Source: an uncultured Bacteroidales bacterium (GTDB taxonomy: Bacteria; Bacteroidota; Bacteroidia; Bacteroidales; UBA3824). From it: a DNA stretch of 64,000 nucleotides. Shown one piece after another: positions 33,343 to 41,091 of this stretch (the stretch's first letter is position 1; each line of letters begins with the position of its first letter). The DNA is taken from assembly GCA_905234655.1 (NCBI GenBank), contig CAJOJG010000017.1, positions 1 through 64,000 of the forward strand, in the 5' to 3' direction. The position numbers and the translations under genes were made by a program. The notes below the pieces were generated by a model, which had not been told where the DNA came from, searched no databases, and saw nothing but the letters and a program-made list of their open reading frames with translations.

Positions 33343-34788
33343 CTACCCGAACAAATCGTCCGCCACCACTTCCGACTGGACAATCCCGCTGTAGAGGTTT
33401 TGTTTGACACCGTAAGTGGTTATGAATGTGTGGTGTACGGTCTTCCTTGTTTTTGTAACCTGCTCAAAAAGTGCCGCACGGTCGCGAAGGCGTTCCTCGT
33501 AGTCGGCGTCGATGGCAAACTTGTTGTTGACATGCTTGATTTCGCAGAGGTTGACCACACCGTCGGCGCGGTCGATGACGAGGTCCACCTGCCCGCCTTG
33601 CCACTGCGTGCCGTTTTTGTCGGTGAATGGACGGCAATTCCACGAATGAATGTCGCCGATGATGCCGCTGATGCCCAAGGACTTCTTGATTTGCGCCAAA
33701 TGGTGCAGGCACACTTGCTCGAAGGCGTATCCACGCCACGCAATCACCGGCGGCTTGTCGGAAAGTTTAGTCCAAAGGTTTTCTTCCTGTCCGCTGCCCT
33801 GCCCGATAAATTTAAGGTAAAACAGCGAAAACAAGTCGGTCAACTGGAACATGGCATCCCTTTCTGACTTGCCGAAAGCGGTATATTTGCGGATAAAGTC
33901 GCATTTGATGAGGTTGTCAAGCGCCTCGGTCAACATTCCGCCCTCTTTGATTTTCAGGATTGCGATAAGTTCCTGACGGGTGAGGCCTTTGAGTTTTTTT
34001 GACAACGCTTCCACCACCGAGCGGTAGATTTTTGTGTTCAAAAACAGCGTCCGGAACAGGAAGTCGAACTCGTGCCGCAGCGGCGCGTCCTGATAAAACA
34101 GAAGTTCGTCAATATTGACATCCAGCGGCTTGCCTTTCACAAGCATATCCAAGTAATATGGTATGCCGCCAAAAATCATATAAACTTCCAAAATCTGTTT
34201 GCGGCTGAGGGACATGCCTTTGACGGTTTTCAAAAACTGTTCGGCCTCGCCGAGGGTGAATGGCCTCAGCCATATCGAGCGGCTTACACGCCCGTATATT
34301 CCGCCCTTGTCGCCCACAAATTTAGAGAGCATCCAAGTCGTGGCGGAACCGCAGACAAAGAGTTTTAAATTGTTTTTGACCGACGCCCACACGTTCCAAA
34401 ACTGTCCGAATGCCGCCAAAAAATTGCTTTTGGGCGTGTCGAGCCACGGAATTTCGTCGATAAAGACGATTATCTTTTCCTTGTCGAGCGTCGCCAAATA
34501 TTCTTTCAGCATGTCAAACGCCTCGAACCAATCTTTGGGCTTTTTGATTTGCCGGCGCGAATATTCTTCCAACGTCTTATGGAATTGGGCGAGTTGCACC
34601 GATTTTGTAACGTTGTAAATGCCAGTGAACGCAAAGTCGAATTTGTTTGCGAAATAACTTTTGATGAGGAACGTTTTGCCGACGCGCCGCCTTCCATACA
34701 CGGCTATCATCTCAGCCTTGCCGCTGTCCACGTAGTTTTGGATGATTTTTTGCTCGTCTTTGCGCCCTATAATGCTTTGTTTTCCCAT
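33343..34788 (-). CDS. Archaeal-type ATPase with C-terminal DUF234 nuclease-like domain
   Basis: This 481-aa cytosolic protein starts MGKQSIIGRKDEQKII, with Walker A VYGRRRVGKT near residue 30, Walker B IIVFIDEIPWLD near residue 110 and sensor FVCGSATTWM. A winged-helix middle segment follows, and the C-terminal DUF234-like domain has GGQVDLVIDRADGVVNLCEIKH, which fits a PD-(D/E)XK nuclease core. Such ATPases are multi-copy in Bacteroidota and archaea; function is unproven, with defence or mobile-element roles proposed. It has its own full promoter (34843-34814) and appears intact, unlike everything around it. A second, gutted copy lies at 35963-36060. Confidence 0.88.
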   Translation of the reverse strand: MGKQSIIGRKDEQKIIQNYVDSGKAEMIAVYGRRRVGKTFLIKSYFANKFDFAFTGIYNVTKSVQLAQFHKTLEEYSRRQIKKPKDWFEAFDMLKEYLATLDKEKIIVFIDEIPWLDTPKSNFLAAFGQFWNVWASVKNNLKLFVCGSATTWMLSKFVGDKGGIYGRVSRSIWLRPFTLGEAEQFLKTVKGMSLSRKQILEVYMIFGGIPYYLDMLVKGKPLDVNIDELLFYQDAPLRHEFDFLFRTLFLNTKIYRSVVEALSKKLKGLTRQELIAILKIKEGGMLTEALDNLIKCDFIRKYTAFGKSERDAMFQLTDLFSLFYLKFIGQGSGQEENLWTKLSDKPPVIAWRGYAFEQVCLHHLAQIKKSLGISGIIGDIHSWNCRPFTDKNGTQWQGGQVDLVIDRADGVVNLCEIKHVNNKFAIDADYEERLRDRAALFEQVTKTRKTVHHTFITTYGVKQNLYSGIVQSEVVADDLFG

Positions 34789-34813
34789 ATCTTGACGGTT
34801 TATATTCTGGCGA

Positions 34814-34843
34814 CAAAGTTAATACATTTTTCCTTAAAAACAA
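34814..34843 (-). promoter_or_regulatory. Promoter of the archaeal-type ATPase gene
   Basis: On the minus strand, TTG (34843-34841) and TAACTTTG (34821-34814) are 19 nt apart, 26 nt upstream of the start at 34788. The -33 box abuts the CCGTAAC hairpin repeat. Confidence 0.75.
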
Positions 34844-34846
34844 GCG

Positions 34847-34945
34847 GATACTTGCTCCGTAACCCAATTTTTTTGATAGTTACGGCGCAAGTATCGGCGA
34901 TATTGGCTCCGTAACTCTTTTTTTTTGAGGGTTACGGCGTAGGTA
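34847..34945. repeat. Tandem CCGTAAC...GTTACGG hairpins
   Basis: The first hairpin pairs gatacttgctccgtaac (34847-34863) with gttacggcgcaagtatc (34879-34895), 16 of 17 positions, around a T-rich loop. A second, shorter hairpin (ctccgtaac.../gttacggcg) follows to about 34945. A third copy is at 36066-36108. Together they form a small repeat family linked to the ATPase module. Confidence 0.75.
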
Positions 34946-35027
34946 TCAGGGGAAAAATATTATCGTAGCCGCCACCGTCAACACCGCCTACAAATAGCCT
35001 TGACATTTTAAGGGCGTAATTACATCC

Positions 35028-35544
35028 TCACATCCTCTCTTTTTCCCCGTTCCCTGCCCCCGTGCCTTTGTACTTGCTCTTTGCGGCGTTGAAACGGTAT
35101 TTTACGACGAGCGAAAATTCGCGGGTGTCGCTCTTTTTGTGAATGTCAAGATAGCCCGTTTCGGTGGTCTTGGATATGTCGTTGCGCTGTTTGTAAAAAA
35201 TGTCCGAAACGCCGATTTCAACACTCAAAGCGTCTTTGAAAAACGATTTTTCAACGTATGTCCTCAAACGTGAAATAATCGCGGCTCAAATAGACATATT
35301 CGTTATTCAAAAGGTTTTTGACATTGTTTTTGCGGTAGGAATTGCCGCTTACCGCAATCTCGTCGTAAAAGGCATTGTCCTTAAAAACCGTCAAATTGTT
35401 TACAAAATCGCTTTCATTGACCGAATTAACTGTCGCGGTGAATTTTGCGCCGAAAGAATTTTTGTCGTCAGCCTGATAATTGAAGCCGCCGACGAATGAC
35501 GAATCCGCCGCCGTCAAAACCACGCGACCTCGCCCACCTCGCAT
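35028..35544 (-). pseudogene. C-terminal remnant B of a TonB-receptor-like protein
   Basis: A minus frame from 35544 reads VGGFNYQADDKNSFGAKFTATVNSVNESDF..SRDYFTFEDIR, then a one-frame shift near 35265 continues TYVEKSFFKDALSVEIGVSDIFYKQRND..YRFNAAKSKYKGTGAGNGEKERM to 35028. The end is nearly the same as remnant A (SKYKGTGAGN.EKERM). Missing plug and barrel strands and the frameshift make it non-functional. Its 5' end overlaps a TPR fragment on the other strand, showing a join of unrelated genes. Confidence 0.7.
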
Positions 35545-35935
35545 ACGCCTACAATTACAAAAGCGGGTTTCTTCTCACCTATTCGTCCGACATCAGCAAC
35601 GCATTCATTTTCAACAAGGAAGCCGAGTCCCTCGCCGAAAACATCGACGACGACATATTAAAATACAACATTTTTGCCAACGGATACGTGATTTCGGCGT
35701 ACCATTCCGACACCGAAGAGTGCTTCAAATACGCCGAGAGAGCCTACCGAATCGGCGAAAAACTTCACGACAAGGCGCGGATGGCGTACCCCGCGCTTTA
35801 CCTCGAACAGGGCGACTTGGAAAAAGCATCGCAATATTACCCGAAATCGTTGCGCACCGATGCCCACGAGGGCAACGTCGAACTGATGACGCTCTACGCC
35901 CAAAGCCTTCCGAAGTTTGAAGTACAGGATCGACA
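35520..35935 (+). pseudogene. TPR-protein fragment
   Basis: The plus frame reads DLAHLAYAYNYKSGFLLTYSSDISNAFIFNKEAESLAENI..ECFKYAERAYRIGEKLHDKARMAYPALYLEQGDLEKASQYY, two or three tetratricopeptide units of a sensor or transcription-factor TPR protein. There is no start of its own: the ORF begins inside the TonB remnant. It ends by a frame change into SLKYRIDKAKKG, the tail also found at 33297. Both ends are truncated. Confidence 0.65.
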
Positions 35936-35962
35936 AGGCGAAAAAGGGGTGGGGGCTATTCC

Positions 35963-36060
35963 CTTGTTTTTGTAACTTGCTCAAAAAGTGCCGCACTGTC
36001 GCGAAGGCGTTCCTCGTAGTCGGCGTCGATGGCAAACTTGTTGTTGACGTGCAAAAACAA
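35963..36060 (-). pseudogene. Ghost of a second archaeal-type ATPase gene
   Basis: About 90 bp (ttgtttttgtaacttgctcaaaaagtg..ttgttgacg) match the DUF234 coding part at 33452-33535 with few changes. The sequence then jumps directly to caaaaacaagctgatacttg, which corresponds to the region upstream of the intact ATPase start. The ends of the duplicated module are present but about 1.3 kb of gene body is absent. Confidence 0.7.
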
Positions 36061-36065
36061 GCTGA

Positions 36066-36108
36066 TACTTGCCCCGTAACTCATTTTTTTTGAGGGTTAC
36101 GGCGTGCC
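36066..36108. repeat. Third CCGTAAC...GTTACGG hairpin
   Basis: gatacttgccccgtaactca pairs in part with tgagggttacggcg around a T-run. It matches the hairpins at 34847-34945 and ends only 3 nt from the stop of the sensor gene. Confidence 0.65.
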
Positions 36109-36111
36109 GAT

Positions 36112-38256
36112 TTAGTTAGCCGACAGAGCCATCACCTTGTTGTTCAGGAGTTCGTTCTCGGCCTTCAGTTCGTTAATCTGAGCCTCGAGAGCGTCCATGC
36201 GCTCTATCGCCGGGGTGATGTTCTTGGAGATGACGCATATCTTAGTCAATACGTTGTACTCGTCGCGGATTGGGGTGAAAGTCTCGTTCAGGACAACGAC
36301 CTTGCCATTGAACGAATACTTGGTCATCGCGGTGTAGATAAGGCCGTCAGCGAGCTTTTTAAGACCCTCGTTGAAGTTGTTGATGGACTCGTCCTCGACC
36401 ATGTAGGAGCGGATGTCGTGGGTGTCGATTTCCGAATACTGCATTACAATCGAGTTGAGCAGGCGCGCATTCATGTACGTGAAGAATCCCTGGGCATCGA
36501 GCTCATAATAGCCCGCAGAATTGTTCAGGATATACTGGTGCATCGTGATGTCGTCCTTCAGAGCCTCGTTCTTGTCGTTGAGTTTCTGAATCGTGGAGGC
36601 ATTGGTCTCCGCCTGGTTCTCAAAGTCGTCGTGGAGTTTCTGGTACTTGACGGACTCGCGCTTGTTCATTTCCTCGAGGTTCTCGATTTGAGCCTTGAGG
36701 TTCTCGATGTTCTTGTGGACTTCCGCCTCCTGCTGGGCAAGACGCTCTGACTTCTGGTGGGATTCCTCGAGGAGTTTTGCAGTGTTCATGTTAATCTTCA
36801 CACTCGCAATCGTGGACGCGATAGTCTCGCCGATTTTCTCGATGAACTCCACTTGGTATTTTTCGATGACCTGGAACGACGCAAGCTCAACGATGCCGTA
36901 TGTCTCGGCGTTCACCTTAAGCGGAACAATCACCAAACATGTCGGGTCAGCCTCCCCCAACCCACTGCTGATATGCACGTAGTCCTTCGGAATGTCGGTC
37001 ATGTAGACGGTCTCGTTCTCGCGGAAACACTGTCCGACAAGGTTCTCGCCGATTTCAATGCGCTGTTTTGCATACTTCAGGCGGTCGTATGCGTAGAACG
37101 CGGTAAGCTCGAGGTGGATGTCGTCAGGATTGGAGTCGTCGACGATGTATATGCCGCCCATGTTTGCGTCGAGGTAGCGCACAAGCCTCTCGATGACCCT
37201 GTTGGAGAGTACCTGCATGTCGTCGCCGGCGTTACGGAGGACTTCATTGAACTCCGCCAGGCCTTGCGACGCCCAGTTGCGCTGCGAGTTCTCGACCTTA
37301 CGCTGCTCGGCTTCCTTCTCGGCTTTGATGAGGTTGTCGCGCATGACGAGCAGTGAGTTTGCGAGCACGTCATGCTTGCTCCTTGGCTTGAACTCTGAAG
37401 AGAAGTTGCCTTCACCGATGGTTATCGCGAAGTGAGAAGTCTCGTCGAGGTTGCTGATGAGCGTCTTCAATGTGCCTGTCATTTCCGCAATCTCGTCGCT
37501 GCCCTTCACTTCGACCTCCGGCAGGATACCTTCGGACATTTCCTTTATCTTATCCTTGAAGTAGTTGAGTTTGCGCAGGTTACGGTTGAGGATGAAATAT
37601 AATGCCACGATGAACAATAGCAGCACGGCAATGCCAAGGCGCAGCGACGACTGCGTGTCGGCCATGTTGTCCTGGAGGATGTCGAGGTTCTCGCCCATCT
37701 CCTTCCTGAACGTGTTGGACAACTGGGTCGCGGTGGCGTATGCCCTCTTGTAACATGACATTATCTCGCCGTCCACGACACTGTAACGCCTGAAGGAGTA
37801 GTTACTCTGGTCGGCGAATTTTTCGGGGGTGTTGAGGTTGTCCACGAGGTCGCTCTGCAGCGAGAACAGTGTGTCCACTATCGATGTAACCTTGAAATAC
37901 AATTCCTTGTTCTTGTCGCTCCAAAGGTCTTTATCCACATACTTGACAATCTGAGCCTTGAGCGAATCGTACAACTCGCCGTGGCATGACTCGATTTCGC
38001 CCTGGAGCTTTCCGTCACGCGCCTCGCCCTTTAGCGTCCACTTTGTCACAAGGTATTGCGAGGCCTCTATCAAGTCTTTGAGCCTCTCGGTCTGGACTAA
38101 CGAGGGATAGACCAACTCGTCGCTTTCCTTCACCTGGTTTTTGTTGACCTGTTGTGAGACATTCATGGTCCTGTACGTCATAAAAAGCAGTATGCCGAGC
38201 ATAAGAAAGCCCAACATAAACTTCAAATTCAACGTAAACCTAAATTTATATTTCAT
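36112..38256 (-). CDS. Membrane HAMP-GAF-PAS sensor without kinase domain
   Basis: This 714-aa protein has a first membrane helix at residues ~8-26, a periplasmic helical domain of about 180 residues, a second helix (LRLGIAVLLLFIVALYFIL, ~205-225), a HAMP-like segment (~226-290), a GAF domain (~345-500; GIYIVDDSNPDDIHLELTAFYAYDR), a coiled coil (~505-580), a PAS-like domain (~585-690) and a final coiled coil. No histidine kinase, methyl-accepting, cyclase or phosphatase domain follows. It could signal by binding partners through its coiled coils. It stands alone, 130 nt from holA, with no partner kinase nearby. Confidence 0.82.
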   Translation of the reverse strand: MKYKFRFTLNLKFMLGFLMLGILLFMTYRTMNVSQQVNKNQVKESDELVYPSLVQTERLKDLIEASQYLVTKWTLKGEARDGKLQGEIESCHGELYDSLKAQIVKYVDKDLWSDKNKELYFKVTSIVDTLFSLQSDLVDNLNTPEKFADQSNYSFRRYSVVDGEIMSCYKRAYATATQLSNTFRKEMGENLDILQDNMADTQSSLRLGIAVLLLFIVALYFILNRNLRKLNYFKDKIKEMSEGILPEVEVKGSDEIAEMTGTLKTLISNLDETSHFAITIGEGNFSSEFKPRSKHDVLANSLLVMRDNLIKAEKEAEQRKVENSQRNWASQGLAEFNEVLRNAGDDMQVLSNRVIERLVRYLDANMGGIYIVDDSNPDDIHLELTAFYAYDRLKYAKQRIEIGENLVGQCFRENETVYMTDIPKDYVHISSGLGEADPTCLVIVPLKVNAETYGIVELASFQVIEKYQVEFIEKIGETIASTIASVKINMNTAKLLEESHQKSERLAQQEAEVHKNIENLKAQIENLEEMNKRESVKYQKLHDDFENQAETNASTIQKLNDKNEALKDDITMHQYILNNSAGYYELDAQGFFTYMNARLLNSIVMQYSEIDTHDIRSYMVEDESINNFNEGLKKLADGLIYTAMTKYSFNGKVVVLNETFTPIRDEYNVLTKICVISKNITPAIERMDALEAQINELKAENELLNNKVMALSAN

Positions 38257-38386
38257 GTCGTGGTATTGTTAAATTTCTAATTATCAACTATTTACATCTT
38301 CGCACGAACCCACAGGCCCACGCTCGGATTTTCTGCATAAAAATAAGCAACAAATACGCCAAATGCAAATAAAAAAGCAAAAAAAT

Positions 38387-39385
38387 TTAGTGCATCAGTT
38401 TGAAGACTAATTCTTGGAGCAGCGAGCCGGGGTCTGTGGTGGCGTTTCCGACACCTTTACTCCTCATGTCGTACTCCCTCAGCAGCGATATTCCTGCCAT
38501 GACTTTTGGCAATGTAAGCCGCTGGGACGCATCGCGGTAGTCCTTCAGGAAATACGGGCTGCATCCCATCGCCGCCGCCAAGGTGTTGTTGTCCTTGTTA
38601 TAGTACTGCCAGTATATCAGCATCTTGGCATAAAATCCGTACAACGATGTCACGGTCAAGACGAGAGGGTTGTCCTTCTGGTTCTTGGCGAAATGGGACA
38701 CAATCCGCGCCGCCTTCTCGACATTGCCAGTGCTGATGACCTTCTGGAGCTCAAAGTTATTGTAGTCCTTCGAAATTCCGATGTTGTCCTGTATGACTTC
38801 GGGCGTTACCGTAGAACCCTTCGGGAGCGCGATGGCGAGTTTGTCGAGTTCGTTGCTTATCTTCGAGAGGTCTGTGCCGAGATATTCGGTCAGCAACCTT
38901 GTCGAGCGTGGATCCGACACAAGCCCGATGCTCTTTACATAACTGTCTATCCACGCCGGAATCTTGTTCTCGTACAACTTAGTGGAGGTGAACAGCACGC
39001 CTGTCTTGTCGACGAGCGTGGCGAGCTTCTTGCGCTTGTCCACAGTCTTGTACTTATGGCACAGCACAAGTATCGTCGTCTTCTGAGGCTTTTGGGCGTA
39101 GAAGGCGAGGTCGTCGATTTTCTTCAAGTCCTGGGCCTCCTTGACGATGACGACCTGGTACTTCGCCATTGCAGGAAAGCGGCGGGCCATCACGTCGAGG
39201 TTCCTCACATCGATGTCCTTGCCATAGACGACGGTCTGGTTAAAGATGCGCTCGTCAGGGCTGAGGACATTATTCTCGATGTAGTTCGAGATTTTGTCGA
39301 TGAAGTATGGCTCGTCGCCTTGCAGCAGGTAGACATTAGCGTACTTCCCCGCCTTGAGGTCGGACATTATGGATTCGTATGTCAT
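38387..39385 (-). CDS. holA: DNA polymerase III subunit delta
   Basis: This 332-aa clamp-loader subunit starts YESIMSDLKAGKYANVYLLQGDEPYFIDKI, the delta-family opening, with the AAA+-like core (RRFPAMAKYQVVIVKEAQDL, KTTILVLCHKYK) and the C-terminal collar domain (PYFLKDYRDASQRLTLPKVMAGISLLREYDMRSKG). HolA opens the sliding clamp during loading. Its promoter (39553-39523) gives a leader of about 130 nt that contains a whole copy of the AAATCTTTC inverted repeat. Confidence 0.93.
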   Translation of the reverse strand: MTYESIMSDLKAGKYANVYLLQGDEPYFIDKISNYIENNVLSPDERIFNQTVVYGKDIDVRNLDVMARRFPAMAKYQVVIVKEAQDLKKIDDLAFYAQKPQKTTILVLCHKYKTVDKRKKLATLVDKTGVLFTSTKLYENKIPAWIDSYVKSIGLVSDPRSTRLLTEYLGTDLSKISNELDKLAIALPKGSTVTPEVIQDNIGISKDYNNFELQKVISTGNVEKAARIVSHFAKNQKDNPLVLTVTSLYGFYAKMLIYWQYYNKDNNTLAAAMGCSPYFLKDYRDASQRLTLPKVMAGISLLREYDMRSKGVGNATTDPGSLLQELVFKLMH

Positions 39386-39407
39386 TGTGGCTATGTTATA
39401 ATTTTTT

Positions 39408-39506
39408 GTCGCTTCGCGAGAAATCTTTCAAATTCATTTCAAATCTTTCAAATCCTTTATTTGTACGGTTTGTATAAGATTTGAAAGATTTCCCGCGAAG
39501 CGGCAT
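39408..39506. repeat. AAATCTTTC inverted repeat in the holA leader
   Basis: tcgcttcgcgagaaatctttcaaatt... pairs with ...aagatttgaaagatttcccgcgaagcgg. Outer GC-rich ends and inner words match the elements at 716-860 and 6699-6850. It lies between the holA promoter and start codon, so it would be transcribed as a hairpin in the 5' leader. Confidence 0.75.
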
Positions 39507-39522
39507 TATAATTTTTCGTCCA

Positions 39523-39553
39523 CAAAGGTAAACATAAATTGGACAACGCCAAA
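39523..39553 (-). promoter_or_regulatory. Promoter of holA
   Basis: On the minus strand TTTG (39553-39550) and TACCTTTG (39530-39523) are 19 nt apart, a full consensus match in the 50-nt space right after the amn stop codon. Confidence 0.8.
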
Positions 39554-39558
39554 AATTT

Positions 39559-40338
39559 TTAGTCATGGTCGAACCTCAGATGGCGGACGCTCATGCAGTT
39601 GTTCATTATCTCACGGAGCGTGCGGATTCCCATCTCGAGGTGGTCGTCGACATAGTTTTTAGTGACACTATTGTCGCTCTCACGGGTCTTCACGCCCGAG
39701 GCTACCATCGGCTGGTCGGACACCAGGAGCATCGCGCCGCAGGGTATCTTGTTCTTGAACCCCACAGTAAAAAGCGTCGCGGTCTCCATGTCCACGCCCA
39801 TCGCGCGAATCTTGCGGAGATAGTCCTTGAAATCCTCGTCCCACTCCCACACGCGGCGGTTAGTGGTGTAGACCGTGCCTGTCCAGTAGTCGTGTCCAAG
39901 GTCGCGCACAACCGCCGAGGCAGCCCTGAGAAGCTGGAACGCGGGCAGTGCCGGGACTTCGGGCGGAAGGTACTGGTCGGAGGTGCCCTCGCCCCTTATG
40001 GCGGCTATCGGGAGGATTACGTCGCCGAGCTTGTTGATTTTCTTCAGGCCGCCACACTTACCGAGGAACATGACCGCCTCGGGCTTTACCGCGCTCAGGA
40101 GATCCATGATTGTGGCGGCGTTCGGGCTGCCCATGCCGAAGTTAATCAGCGTTATGCCTTCAGCGGAGACGCTCGGCATGTTCTTGTCGAGCCCCATGAC
40201 CGGCACGCTAAAACGCTTGGAGAACAGCTCGAGGTAGTTCTGGAAGTTAGTCAGAAGGATGTACTTGTCAAAATCGCCGAGTTCCCGTCCCGTGTACCTC
40301 GGCAACCAGTTGTTAACGATTTCTTCTTTTGTCCTCAT
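39559..40338 (-). CDS. amn: AMP nucleosidase
   Basis: This 259-aa enzyme splits AMP into adenine and ribose 5-phosphate. It belongs to the PNP/UDP-phosphorylase fold: ITLINFGMGSPNAATIMDLL, MFLGKCGGLKK, GEGTSDQYLPPEVPALP and MGVDMETATLFTVGF are the recognisable blocks. It is the short Bacteroidota form, without the N-terminal regulatory domain of E. coli Amn. It is divergently transcribed from the HsdR-N-like gene with about 75 nt between starts. Confidence 0.9.
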   Translation of the reverse strand: MRTKEEIVNNWLPRYTGRELGDFDKYILLTNFQNYLELFSKRFSVPVMGLDKNMPSVSAEGITLINFGMGSPNAATIMDLLSAVKPEAVMFLGKCGGLKKINKLGDVILPIAAIRGEGTSDQYLPPEVPALPAFQLLRAASAVVRDLGHDYWTGTVYTTNRRVWEWDEDFKDYLRKIRAMGVDMETATLFTVGFKNKIPCGAMLLVSDQPMVASGVKTRESDNSVTKNYVDDHLEMGIRTLREIMNNCMSVRHLRFDHD

Positions 40339-40369
40339 TTTGTTTTTAAGTTTTTAATTGTTAATTTTG
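40338..40369 (+). promoter_or_regulatory. Promoter of the HsdR-N-like gene
   Basis: TTTG (40338-40341) and TAATTTTG (40362-40369) spaced by 20 nt. It shows that the long plus ORF from 39565 is an antisense extension and that the real start is ATG 40414. Confidence 0.75.
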
Positions 40370-40413
40370 CACCATGTTATTATCAACCTCAACAATGTCA
40401 AACACTTTCGGCA

Positions 40414-40866
40414 ATGGAAAAGCTAAATCTGCCTCAGTATGGCCTTAACATCAAGACTGATGCACAAAATAAATACATTTTTGACATAATACGAAAAAAA
40501 TTTTTGGTCTTGACCCCGGAAGAATGGGTCCGGCAGAATTTTGTGCATTTTCTCATAAACGACCTCCACTACCCTCAGTCGCTCATAGCCACTGAAAACG
40601 GCCTCAAACTTTTCAACACCCAAAAACGCGCCGACATCGTCATATACGGCCGCGACATGAAGCCCTTGGTCGTCGTCGAATGTAAGGCGACGGACGTGAC
40701 GATAACCCAAGAAACGTTCAACCAGGTCGCCCGCTACAACATCAACTTCAAGGCGCGGCTCGTCATTGTCACCAATGGAATGAAGCACTATTGCGCCCGG
40801 TTCGACGCCGCGAGCTCAAGGTACACTTTCCTTAATGAAATTCCTGACTATTCACAGTTGATTTAG
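40414..40866 (+). CDS. Type I restriction HsdR N-terminal-like nuclease domain protein
   Basis: This 150-aa stand-alone protein has the PD-(D/E)XK core QKRADIVIY..MKPLVVVECKA (D and ExK) and YNINFKARLVIVTNGMKHYCAR, as in the HSDR_N_2 family. No motor or specificity subunits are present, and such single-domain proteins are conserved in Bacteroidota, so a restriction role is unlikely; repair or DNA processing is possible. The start was set by the promoter at 40338-40369. Confidence 0.85.
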   Translation: MEKLNLPQYGLNIKTDAQNKYIFDIIRKKFLVLTPEEWVRQNFVHFLINDLHYPQSLIATENGLKLFNTQKRADIVIYGRDMKPLVVVECKATDVTITQETFNQVARYNINFKARLVIVTNGMKHYCARFDAASSRYTFLNEIPDYSQLI

Positions 40867-40946
40867 AGGACAGCTACACAAGGAAAAATGTTGAGAATCA
40901 ACAAGACTCCCAACATTCCAGAATACGTAATACAATGTTTCATGTG
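40867..40946 (-). pseudogene. Leader remnant of a third propeller-protein gene
   Basis: The minus strand reads MHMKHCITYSGMLGVLLILNIFPCVAVL and then stops. The DNA ggaaaaatgttgagaatcaacaagactcccaacatt is the same as at 42168-42205 in the propeller gene at 41092-42237. Only the signal-peptide region remains, cut off just next to the HsdR-N-like stop codon. It marks the end of the cassette array. Confidence 0.65.
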
Positions 40947-40975
40947 CATTTTTGATTGCGAGCAATAAATAAGTA

Positions 40976-41091
40976 CCATATTCCACGCCACAAAAATATA
41001 CACATTTTTCCGAAAACACGTGCCACTTTTGGGTGATTTTTCAACGCGAAAGCCAAAAAAATACACAAAAGTGGCAGATTAGATTAAAGTA
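40976..41091. repeat. Cassette-boundary repeat, copy A
   Basis: Contains ttccacgccacaaaaatatacac, ccgaaaacacgtgccacttttgggt and the hairpin gccactttt / aaaagtggc (41022-41030 with 41067-41075), then ttagattaaagtatcattcgcgg. It is the most diverged copy, with a less perfect stem. Confidence 0.7.

Noticed and set aside
35496-35519. ATG start for the TPR fragment
   Set aside because: The first codons lie in the oppositely oriented TonB remnant, so the ORF start is accidental.
25500-36111. Insertion sequence or transposon explaining the remnants
   Set aside because: No transposase domain, terminal inverted repeat pair or target-site duplication could be identified around the pseudogenes.
39565-40413. 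Long plus-strand ORF ahead of the HsdR-N-like gene
   Set aside because: It is antisense to amn. The promoter at 40338-40369 and family N-terminus place the true start at 40414.
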